Positions 7,272 through 13,475 of a DNA stretch of 18,382 nt are shown in pieces. Each line of letters opens with the position of its first letter. The stretch's first letter is position 1. The translations under genes and the position numbers were made by a program. The notes below the pieces were generated by a model. It had not been told where the DNA came from and did no database searches. It saw only the letters and a program-made list of their open reading frames with translations. Origin of the DNA: Bacteroidota bacterium (GTDB lineage Bacteria; Bacteroidota; Ignavibacteria; Ignavibacteriales; Ignavibacteriaceae). Location of the stretch: contig JAJRSV010000072.1 in NCBI GenBank assembly GCA_024278655.1, forward strand, positions 1-18,382, given 5' to 3'.

Positions 7272-8054
7272 TTATAGAGGGAAGCCGACATTTAATTGAA
7301 CCACAGCAACAAAGCCGCCTGATTCAATAAAGTTACCGTAATTGAGCTGCGGAGGATTTACTATCTCCGAATTGCCTTTAAGAAAGTACGTTCCGTCCGC
7401 CGCTTTAAGATCATCTATTTGCAAATAAGTATAACCGGCAGAACCTTCAATACTTACATAATTATGTATTAAATCGATAATAAATCCGGTTGCAATGTAA
7501 TAACCAATATTACCCGATTCGCTTTCATACTCCATTACCGATGTTGCGCCGGGCATATTCTGTGTTTCGGTTAAAGATATATTGTTAAAATTTATTGTTC
7601 CCTCAACTATTTTCCAGCTAAGAGCATTGGTGATGGCAAAACCTATATCGACACCAACCGCCCAGTTTTTAATATCAAGATCGTAAGAATAGTTTATGGT
7701 TTCTCCGGATGCTATTTGTGTAGCTTCGTTTGTTTTACTCAATCCCTGGAAATAACCTTTGGCGGTAATCATAAAACCGCTTTGCCAGTTTGCTCTGAAA
7801 AAGTTAACACCCACACGGTAACCGAAAGCATAATTGTATTTATCAAGCGGTCTTTCATCGTCCCTGTCGACACTCTGGTTAAAATGATCGATATATTTAT
7901 TGAAACCGCTTGCATCATATTGTTGATATACAACTCCGCCGTAACCGCCGAATAAACCGAGGCAGCCAAAACCGAATGTTTGGGAATATGAAAAATTACC
8001 CGGAACAAAAAGAGCAAGAATAATAATTATAATATTTATTCTTTTAACCGGCAT
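7272..8054 (-). CDS. outer-membrane-type beta-barrel protein, paralogue B
   Basis: The 260-residue protein starts with a signal peptide (basic MPVKR, hydrophobic stretch of Ile/Leu/Val to about residue 18, cleavage near YSQ at 23-25). The mature part alternates polar and hydrophobic residues, is rich in Gly, Tyr and Phe, and ends in a strand VQLNVGFPL as in barrel proteins, although the terminal residue is Leu rather than Phe. It is a clear paralogue of the gene at 8096-8842. Shared landmarks are FGGYG followed by YQQ, a WxxRVG-like segment (AFGYRVGVN), KGYFQ, an IE..GY.Y strand and FIESGGF near the end. No known function is recognised. It follows paralogue A by 41 bases and precedes the M29 aminopeptidase by 30 bases, which suggests one operon. 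Confidence 0.75.
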   Translation of the reverse strand: MPVKRINIIIIILALFVPGNFSYSQTFGFGCLGLFGGYGGVVYQQYDASGFNKYIDHFNQSVDRDDERPLDKYNYAFGYRVGVNFFRANWQSGFMITAKGYFQGLSKTNEATQIASGETINYSYDLDIKNWAVGVDIGFAITNALSWKIVEGTINFNNISLTETQNMPGATSVMEYESESGNIGYYIATGFIIDLIHNYVSIEGSAGYTYLQIDDLKAADGTYFLKGNSEIVNPPQLNYGNFIESGGFVAVVQLNVGFPL

Positions 8055-8066
8055 AGCATCCTGTAA

Positions 8067-8088
8067 ATTATGTTAAATTCAACATAAT
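8067..8088 (-). other. intercistronic stem-loop between the two outer-membrane paralogues
   Basis: ATTATGTT and AACATAAT form an eight-base-pair A/T-rich stem around a six-base loop, filling half of the 41-base gap. It ends 12 bases before the ATG of paralogue B, next to that gene's AGGA ribosome-binding site. It could tune relative expression or mRNA decay of the two genes. No proper U-run follows, so a terminator is unlikely. Confidence 0.35.
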
Positions 8089-8095
8089 AATAATT

Positions 8096-8842
8096 TTAAT
8101 TAAACGGAATTCCTACAGTAAGTACTGCAACACCAAAAAAACCGCCTCCGTCAATAAAATCACCTGCTGAAGAAAAATTAACGCCATTCGGATCGGCTAC
8201 TTTTTCTACCGCGAAATACGAATAACCGACAAGCAATTCAATTGCTATATACGGAGGTAAAGGATAATATACCAAGCCCGTATTAGCAGTAAATCCTATA
8301 TTTGTATCAGTCGATTTATGCTCGGTTTTTATTTCTTCGGAAGAAGTTCGGATAGTGTTTGTAAAATCAGCACTGGTCCAGGTAACCAATGCATCAAAAA
8401 TCCTGATATCGAAATTCGGACCTAAAAAATAGGACATAGATATTCCCAGATTAAAGTTGCTTAGTTTCAGTTTCAGTTCCTGGGTAGCATCCGCACCGTT
8501 ATAAATGCCGGCGGCTTCCTGCTTTTCAATAAAAGACTGGAAATATAATTTCAGCGCCATTATAATATCATTAGATCTGAAACCGAAAACATTAGCTCCA
8601 ACCCTCCAACCCCAGGCAGAACCGAAGTCGCTAAAATTTTGCTCCAAATCCGGATTGTTGCGAATTACCCCGTTCAACCCTTTCGCCGAAAATTGCTGAT
8701 AACCGTACCCTCCGAAAATACCGCTTTGAAACATACTCTGAAATAACGAACCGATTCCGCAGCAATCATCCTGAGCTTTAACCGGACCGGTAGAAAAGAA
8801 CAGAATTAAAATACCCGCCGCAACTGTAGAGAGTTTTCTCAT
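8096..8842 (-). CDS. outer-membrane-type beta-barrel protein, paralogue A
   Basis: This 248-residue protein has a signal peptide (MRKLS, a hydrophobic core, cleavage probably after VKAQ at 21-24). The mature N-terminus DDCCGIG carries two adjacent cysteines absent from paralogue B. Glycine- and aromatic-rich alternating segments and the final strand VAVLTVGIPFN point to a small outer-membrane barrel. It aligns with the 260-residue product of 7272-8054 along its whole length: FGGYG..YQQ, WRVGANVF, LKLYFQ, YIAIELLVGYSY, FIDGGGFFGVAV. It is first of the probable A-B-aminopeptidase operon and lies 64 bases downstream of the MFS gene, also on the minus strand. Function is unknown; porin, adhesin or structural roles are all possible. 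Confidence 0.75.
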   Translation of the reverse strand: MRKLSTVAAGILILFFSTGPVKAQDDCCGIGSLFQSMFQSGIFGGYGYQQFSAKGLNGVIRNNPDLEQNFSDFGSAWGWRVGANVFGFRSNDIIMALKLYFQSFIEKQEAAGIYNGADATQELKLKLSNFNLGISMSYFLGPNFDIRIFDALVTWTSADFTNTIRTSSEEIKTEHKSTDTNIGFTANTGLVYYPLPPYIAIELLVGYSYFAVEKVADPNGVNFSSAGDFIDGGGFFGVAVLTVGIPFN

Positions 8843-8906
8843 GTTTTTCTTTCAAATGATAAATAAATAATTTTGTTATACCCCAACACGATACACCGGA
8901 ACAATT

Positions 8907-10301
8907 TCATATATTTTTAATTCCTTTTTCCAAACCGTGACCGGCAGGACTAATTTCGTTCTTTCTAAGCAAATATGCAAAAACCAAACCGAAAAATCCC
9001 AATGAAGTAAATATCCACATTCCCATTTCGTAACCACCGCTAAAATCGTTTGCCCAGCCGATAAGAAAATTAAATCCCGAAAGCCCTACCGCCTGAATCA
9101 TTGTCATCAAACCGTAAGCAGTACCCAATTTTGCTTCGGGCACAATATACGCAACCGAGGGCCACATTACAGCCGGAACGAGCGAAAATGATAAGCCCAT
9201 TGCCGCCATCGGCAAATATAAGCTGATGTCCGTGTACATCATAAGTAAATAAACAGGTATTAATAATAACGAACCTATCATCATCAGCAGCGATCTTTTT
9301 CCGATATAATCTGATAGTAAACCGAATAAAGGAGTAAGAACCATAGATGATAAAATAAGCAGACTCGATAAGAAACCGCCCTGTTCCCTCGTTGTGTTGT
9401 GAACTTCCATAAAAAACTTAACCGCAAAGGTTTGAAACGGAAACACTGCCGAATAGAATGTTACACACAACAGGACTATAAAAATGTACGATTTGCCGAA
9501 AGAAAATCTTATGAAAAGCAGAAGGGTTGCAAGACTTATTACAAACTTCAAATTACCGGGCACAAAAGCAATTGCAACGGTAATAACAGCAAGTGCGGTT
9601 AATAATCGTGCCCTGTTAAAAATAAAAATTTCTTTGAACTCTATTTTTTCCTGCTCACCGCTATCAGCCGCCTTAAAGTTTGCTTCGGCGTAATTATCCA
9701 ATATCCAGTAGATTACCACGGCTATAACCGAAACGAAACCCGCAACAGCAGCCACTAACAAAGGTCCCTGCCAATCGGTATAAAAATCTTTAGCCCATGT
9801 TGGCGAATTAAGTGCGGCAAAGCTTCCGAGACGTGCAATGGTAAGATTTATTCCGAATGCAAAAGAAAGCTGTTTTCCTTTGAACCATTTACCGAGAACG
9901 GTTGTTACCGCAACAATCAACGACTCTGCACCTAATCCGAACAACAGTCTTCCCGCAGCCATTACTACAAATTCACCTCCTGAAAATGCAGTTAAGATGG
10001 CGCCCATAAAACAGAGCATGGCAAACATAAATGAAGAAGCTTTTGTGCCTATTTTATCTATTATTATTCCGCCAATCAGAACCATAAAAATGTTAGGCAG
10101 ACTGTAAATGCCGTTCAGTGTTCCAATGTCGGAATCGGTGAAGTGAAGTTGTTTAACGAGCAAATCGGCAAGTGGGCTGATGCTGTCGAAAACGTAATAG
10201 TTTCCGAACATTGCCATACTTACTGAAACGAGTATCGCCCATCTGAACAGAGCAGAAGGTTCACGCTTTTCGTTTAACGGAATTGATGCGGTACTATTCA
10301 A
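8907..10301 (-). CDS. major facilitator superfamily transporter, MFSD1-like
   Basis: The 464-residue inner-membrane protein has about 12 hydrophobic helices in the MFS layout, with the loop 2-3 motif DKIGTK (82-87) and a central cytoplasmic region near 190-230. The stretch 117-165 includes GRLLFGLGAESL, WFKGKQL, FGINLT and ARLGS. It closely follows, from memory, the pattern of eukaryotic MFSD1 (G-R-F-V-F-G-I-G-G-E-S-L, then W-F-K-G-K-E-L and A-R-I-G-S), a lysosomal dipeptide carrier. A dipeptide or related substrate is therefore a reasonable inference, helped by the neighbouring OPT transporter and aminopeptidase, but not proven. The best start is TTG (10299-10301), since an in-frame stop lies just upstream and the next Met is inside the first helix. 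The GGAGG site is 16 bases away, unusually far. Confidence 0.85.
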   Translation of the reverse strand: MNSTASIPLNEKREPSALFRWAILVSVSMAMFGNYYVFDSISPLADLLVKQLHFTDSDIGTLNGIYSLPNIFMVLIGGIIIDKIGTKASSFMFAMLCFMGAILTAFSGGEFVVMAAGRLLFGLGAESLIVAVTTVLGKWFKGKQLSFAFGINLTIARLGSFAALNSPTWAKDFYTDWQGPLLVAAVAGFVSVIAVVIYWILDNYAEANFKAADSGEQEKIEFKEIFIFNRARLLTALAVITVAIAFVPGNLKFVISLATLLLFIRFSFGKSYIFIVLLCVTFYSAVFPFQTFAVKFFMEVHNTTREQGGFLSSLLILSSMVLTPLFGLLSDYIGKRSLLMMIGSLLLIPVYLLMMYTDISLYLPMAAMGLSFSLVPAVMWPSVAYIVPEAKLGTAYGLMTMIQAVGLSGFNFLIGWANDFSGGYEMGMWIFTSLGFFGLVFAYLLRKNEISPAGHGLEKGIKNI

Positions 10302-10317
10302 ACCGTTTTGTTTTTAT

Positions 10318-10322
10318 CCTCC
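10318..10322 (-). promoter_or_regulatory. strong Shine-Dalgarno (GGAGG) at unusual distance from the MFS start
   Basis: GGAGG on the minus strand lies 16 bases before the only usable in-frame start, the TTG at 10301. Normal spacing is five to nine bases. Either the true start is non-standard, spacing is relaxed here, or the match is accidental. Confidence 0.4.
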
Positions 10323-10354
10323 GAATAAAAGTATAAAACAAGAGCATTATATTA

Positions 10355-10394
10355 GAAAGGGAATCAAACTATATCTTCGTCCGATTCCCTTTTC
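10355..10394 (-). terminator. intrinsic-type hairpin after the OPT transporter gene
   Basis: AAAGGGAATC (10356-10365) pairs perfectly with GATTCCCTTT (10383-10392), a ten-base-pair stem with a 17-base loop. It starts 18 bases beyond the OPT stop. On the minus strand the stem ends in CCCTTTCTAATAT, a modest U-rich tail. It probably separates OPT from MFS transcription. Confidence 0.65.
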
Positions 10395-10411
10395 ACAATT
10401 CGTTAAAATAT

Positions 10412-12427
10412 TTATTTATTCGATTTATTTCTCATTGCCATAAATTCCTTTAAAGGATACTTTATAAGAACATAAGCTAATATTGCAAATACTACCAGCC
10501 CTAAAGTCCAGTAACCTTCAAAGTCTTCGGGGATTCCGAATACGCCTTTCAAACTAATGCCTGCACCAACGAAACCGGCTAATATAATTCCGACCAGAGC
10601 TTCGCCGGCAACTAATCCCGATGCCAAAAGCAATCCTGTGTTATGAACGGTTTCGGTTTCTTCTTTAGTAGCATTTTTCTTCTCTGCAATTTTATCCACA
10701 ACATATTTTATCAACCCGCCGATGAAAATTGCAAATGTAGTTTGGAACGGAAGATACATTCCAACTGCAATTAACATTGGAGACGGCGATTTGATAAGTA
10801 TAAGTGCAACTGCAAAGAACATTCCTGCAATTACCAAAGGCCAAGCCATTTCGCCTCCAACAATTCCTTTGGCAACCATAGCCATCAAACCTGCCTGAGG
10901 TGCGGGTAAGGCATCGCTTCCTATTCCGTTAGCTTCGTGAAGGAGAATAATCGGGAAGATTAATATCATCGATGCAAATACAACACCTATCATCTCTCCC
11001 ACTTCCATCTTCCACGGGGTTCCGCCGAGCAACTGCCCGATTTTCAAATCCTGCATCATATCGCCCGAAACACCGGCAACAACACAAACAACCGATGCAA
11101 CAGCTAAAGCTGCTGTTACCCCCGGGTCTCCTTTCATTCCTACTAAAACCATTAACACAGCAGCAATAAGCAAAGTGGATAACGTTAATCCGGAAATAGG
11201 ATTCGATGAGCTTCCGATAATACCAACAAGGTAACCGGCAACCGCAGCGAAAACAAAAGCGGCTACTGCCATCACTATTCCGGAAAGTAAAGCCGATTCA
11301 AATGAGTGAGTGAAGATATTGTAAACGCCTATCATCACTAAAATAATTATACCAACAGCAATAAGAACCATTTTGAACGAAAGGTCTTTTTCGGTTCTTA
11401 ACACTTCCTTAGCTCCCGGCTGCTTGGCTGCTTTTATATCCCTGAATCCTTTACCTACTCCCTCCATTAAACTTTTGCGCATACTGAAAAGAGTGTAAAA
11501 TGCACCGACTAACATACCGCCAACGGCAATCGGTTTAACCGTTGCGTTGTATGCAAGACTCGCAATCGAAAGCCAGTCGCCGCCGTTGCTTGCAACCACA
11601 CCGCTTAAATCGTTATACATCAAAAACATTACAATCGGCATCAGAAAAACCCATCCGAACACACCGCCGGAAAATGTAATTGCCGACAGGCGATAACCGA
11701 TAATATAGCCAACACCTAAAAACGCCGGAGAAGCAGCAGGACTCATTGCAAGGAATCCGCCTTTTTGTTCTACCGTTTTTACAATTTCGGCTTTGTTGTT
11801 TACCAGATTTATTTTCGATAAGCCGAATTGCCAGTATCCTTTCACGGTATCTTTTATTAATGTAATACCGTTTGGGTTTTTAAAAATTTCTATAAGTGCA
11901 CCCAAACCGAGTGTTGCAAAAACGTACTTGGCACCGGTATTTCCTCCCTGCCCGGCTTTAACAATTTCGGTGCATGCCTGGCTTTCGGGAAACGGCAGCG
12001 ATTTATCGCCGACAAGTGTTTTTCTTAAAATTGTAATTAACAGAACACCAAGCACACCGCCAACCAGCATAAGCAGCGTACTTTCCCAATAATCGAACTC
12101 TTCCCATACACCGCTTATTACAAAAGCGGGTATTGTGAATATAGCACCCGCAGCTAAAGCTTCACCAACCGATGCAGTGGTTCGTGCAATATTTTCTTCA
12201 AGTATATTTCCTTTGAAGACACGCAACACAGCCATTGCAATAACCGCAGCGGGAAAAGTTGCCGCTACAGTCATTCCTGCTTTTAAACCGAGGTAAACAT
12301 TAGCCGAACCGAGTATCATAGCCAATATTACACCCAGTGTCACCGATTTAAAAGTGAGTTCCTTCATTTGTTTATCGGCAGGAACGTAAGGTTGGACGTT
12401 GGAATCAGTAGAATTATTTTCAGCCAT
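10412..12427 (-). CDS. OPT/YSL-family oligopeptide transporter
   Basis: This 671-residue integral inner-membrane protein has well over ten hydrophobic helices and the features of prokaryotic OPT proteins. The first helix region is ILGSANVYLGLKAGMTVAA, followed by ENIARTTASVGEALAAGAIF, and then the family's LPFPESQACTEIV after helix 4. Later come SSSNPISGLTLSTLL and SVVCVVAGVSGDMMQDLK. Family members use the proton gradient to import oligopeptides or, in YSL members, metal chelates; which applies here is not visible. ATG at 12425-12427 is preceded by AGGAG at nine bases. A hairpin terminator follows, and a 270-base divergent region precedes it. The MFSD1-like carrier next door on the same strand suggests a peptide-uptake locus. 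Confidence 0.93.
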   Translation of the reverse strand: MAENNSTDSNVQPYVPADKQMKELTFKSVTLGVILAMILGSANVYLGLKAGMTVAATFPAAVIAMAVLRVFKGNILEENIARTTASVGEALAAGAIFTIPAFVISGVWEEFDYWESTLLMLVGGVLGVLLITILRKTLVGDKSLPFPESQACTEIVKAGQGGNTGAKYVFATLGLGALIEIFKNPNGITLIKDTVKGYWQFGLSKINLVNNKAEIVKTVEQKGGFLAMSPAASPAFLGVGYIIGYRLSAITFSGGVFGWVFLMPIVMFLMYNDLSGVVASNGGDWLSIASLAYNATVKPIAVGGMLVGAFYTLFSMRKSLMEGVGKGFRDIKAAKQPGAKEVLRTEKDLSFKMVLIAVGIIILVMIGVYNIFTHSFESALLSGIVMAVAAFVFAAVAGYLVGIIGSSSNPISGLTLSTLLIAAVLMVLVGMKGDPGVTAALAVASVVCVVAGVSGDMMQDLKIGQLLGGTPWKMEVGEMIGVVFASMILIFPIILLHEANGIGSDALPAPQAGLMAMVAKGIVGGEMAWPLVIAGMFFAVALILIKSPSPMLIAVGMYLPFQTTFAIFIGGLIKYVVDKIAEKKNATKEETETVHNTGLLLASGLVAGEALVGIILAGFVGAGISLKGVFGIPEDFEGYWTLGLVVFAILAYVLIKYPLKEFMAMRNKSNK

Positions 12428-12697
12428 AATCCATAACTCCTGTTGAATGATAGAATATGTGGAATAATTGGTAATGAAATTCTGAAATTATAAGAATAAA
12501 TGCAAGGATTGAGCTTGGGAAAAAATTATTTTATTTTGAAATATCTTTTAAATATCCATATCGAATACGATTTTGTATTGTAACATAACTTGGATAATTT
12601 TAGATTGTGAGATAAGTTCAATCAAATTGAAAATGACAAAAATATTTTTAATCAAAATAGATTGTTTAGCTTTTAATATTTATAGGAGATTAATGTG
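12428..12697. promoter_or_regulatory. AT-rich divergent region between the OPT gene and the toxin-antitoxin module
   Basis: No gene is visible here. It must hold the OPT promoter (minus strand) and the toxin-antitoxin promoter (plus strand), but neither strand shows a convincing -35/-10 pair or a TAnnTTTG box. It contains AGGAG sites for both outward genes (12437-12441 reverse, 12684-12688 forward) and the short dyad listed separately. Confidence 0.4.
12617..12631. promoter_or_regulatory. possible operator dyad for the toxin-antitoxin module
   Basis: TTCAAT and ATTGAA flank a three-base centre, about 67 bases before the antitoxin start. Antitoxins of such modules usually repress their own promoter through short palindromes. 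In AT-rich DNA a six-base dyad may be chance. Confidence 0.25.
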
Positions 12698-12895
12698 ATG
12701 ACAGATAAAGCATTGAAGCAGATTATTAAAGATGGCGTAAAAGAAGCATTAAAAGAAGAAAGAATTACGTTGTATGAAATCATTGTACCATATGCTACAA
12801 AAAAAGAGATAGAAGAGATTCATAAGAAATTCGGCTCACCGGATAAATATAAAGAGAAAGATTTTGTCGATATGACGAAATGGACTCTTAAATGA
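12698..12895 (+). CDS. antitoxin of a RelE/ParE-type toxin-antitoxin module
   Basis: A 65-residue, highly charged, mostly helical protein: an N-terminal helix (KALKQIIKDGVKEALKEE), a middle helix region, then FGSPDKY and the acidic/aromatic tail DFVDMTKWTLK. Small size, position directly before a RelE/ParE-like gene and the four-base ATGA overlap (12892-12895) identify it as the antitoxin; I cannot assign a named antitoxin family. It should bind and neutralise the toxin and repress its own operon. ATG (12698) is nine bases after AGGAG (12684-12688); a GTG one codon upstream (12695) has six-base spacing and is an equally usable start. A further ATG at 12693 is out of frame and stops at once. 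Confidence 0.8.
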   Translation: MTDKALKQIIKDGVKEALKEERITLYEIIVPYATKKEIEEIHKKFGSPDKYKEKDFVDMTKWTLK

Positions 12896-13176
12896 AAATT
12901 AAATTCAGCAAAAGTGCTCTCAAGTTTATTGAAAAACTGAAAGAGAGAGAAAAAGAAAAAGTCAGATTGAAATTAAAATCTCTTTTTATATCATTAGAAG
13001 AACAAGGTATTATTCCTTTCAAAGAACTTGATATAAAGAAGCTAGACGGTAAATGGTACGGGTTTTTCAGAATGAGGATTGGTAAGATTAGAGTTATATT
13101 TAAAATCGATAAAGAAAATCAGCTTCTACTGGTTTATGAGATTGACTTTAGGGGAAGTATTTATAAAAAAAACTGA
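12892..13176 (+). CDS. RelE/ParE-family toxin
   Basis: This 94-residue basic protein has the RelE/ParE fold signature: an N-terminal strand IKFSKSALKFIEKL, two long helices rich in Lys/Glu, then KLDGKWYGFFRMRIGKIRVIFKI, quoted here as KLDGKWYGFF, RMRIG and KIRVIFKI, where the R-x-R-x-G-x-x-R-V-I pattern is diagnostic. The C-terminal strand is LLVYEIDFRGSIYK. RelE members cut mRNA on the ribosome, ParE members poison gyrase; the sequence does not decide which. The conserved arginines of the sheet are present, so it looks intact. It overlaps the antitoxin by four bases. By hand count, positions 12901-13080 are 53 G or C in 180 bases (29%), against 42-53% in sampled lines of flanking genes, suggesting recent arrival. 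Confidence 0.88.
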   Translation: MKIKFSKSALKFIEKLKEREKEKVRLKLKSLFISLEEQGIIPFKELDIKKLDGKWYGFFRMRIGKIRVIFKIDKENQLLLVYEIDFRGSIYKKN

Positions 13177-13253
13177 GTTTATTGTTTAGCCAGATATTCT
13201 GCAAATTATAATTGTTCTATATTTTAGTTGTTATTCCGAACAAAGCCATCCCG

Positions 13254-13265
13254 CTCCCGCGGGAG
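13254..13265. repeat. GC-rich perfect palindrome CTCCCGCGGGAG
   Basis: A 12-base perfect palindrome in a GC-rich patch (about 13246-13295) set in otherwise very AT-rich intergenic DNA, 78 bases after the toxin stop. The patch has no open frame. It may be part of a dispersed intergenic repeat; no other copy is seen in this window. Confidence 0.4.
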
Positions 13266-13313
13266 AACCGGCAACACAAGGTAGCTTGCTGTTTATAGCT
13301 GCATTTTAAAATA

Positions 13314-13341
13314 AAAAAGGATGACTTTCGTCATCCTTTTT
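13314..13341. terminator. strong bidirectional intrinsic terminator
   Basis: AAAAAGGATGAC and GTCATCCTTTTT pair perfectly around a TTTC loop, giving a 12-base-pair stem with A-run on one side and T-run on the other. On the minus strand it lies 15 bases past the end of tRNA-Phe; on the plus strand it serves the toxin-antitoxin operon. It therefore insulates two convergent transcription units. Confidence 0.9.
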
Positions 13342-13356
13342 CTAAATGAACTTTTG

Positions 13357-13429
13357 TGGGCAGAGACGGAATCGAACCGCCGACACAAGGATTTTCAGTC
13401 CTTTGCTCTACCGACTGAGCTATCTGCCC
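13357..13429 (-). tRNA. tRNA-Phe (anticodon GAA)
   Basis: A complete 73-base cloverleaf on the minus strand. The acceptor stem GGGCAGA pairs with TCTGCCC, discriminator A; D arm GCTC..GAGC; anticodon stem AAGGA/TCCTT around loop CTGAAAA with anticodon GAA (13394-13396); variable loop GTGTC; T arm GGCGG/CCGTC (one G-U) around TTCGATT. The 3' CCA is not encoded (the next bases are CAA), so it must be added by the CCA-adding enzyme. It lies 46 bases after glmS and 15 bases before a strong terminator. Confidence 0.97.
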
Positions 13430-13442
13430 GAAAATTGAGTTC

Positions 13443-13473
13443 CAAAAATAAATATTTTAATACTAAACTCAAA
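13443..13473 (-). promoter_or_regulatory. candidate Bacteroidota-type promoter for tRNA-Phe
   Basis: On the minus strand TTTG (13473-13470) and TATTTTTG (13450-13443) are separated by 19 bases. This fits the Bacteroidetes primary-sigma pattern TTTG-N19-21-TAnnTTTG. Start of transcription would fall a few bases downstream, leaving a 5' leader of roughly 6-9 bases before the tRNA. The same AT-rich gap could give such a match by chance, and readthrough from glmS is an alternative. Confidence 0.35.
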
Positions 13474-13475
13474 TA

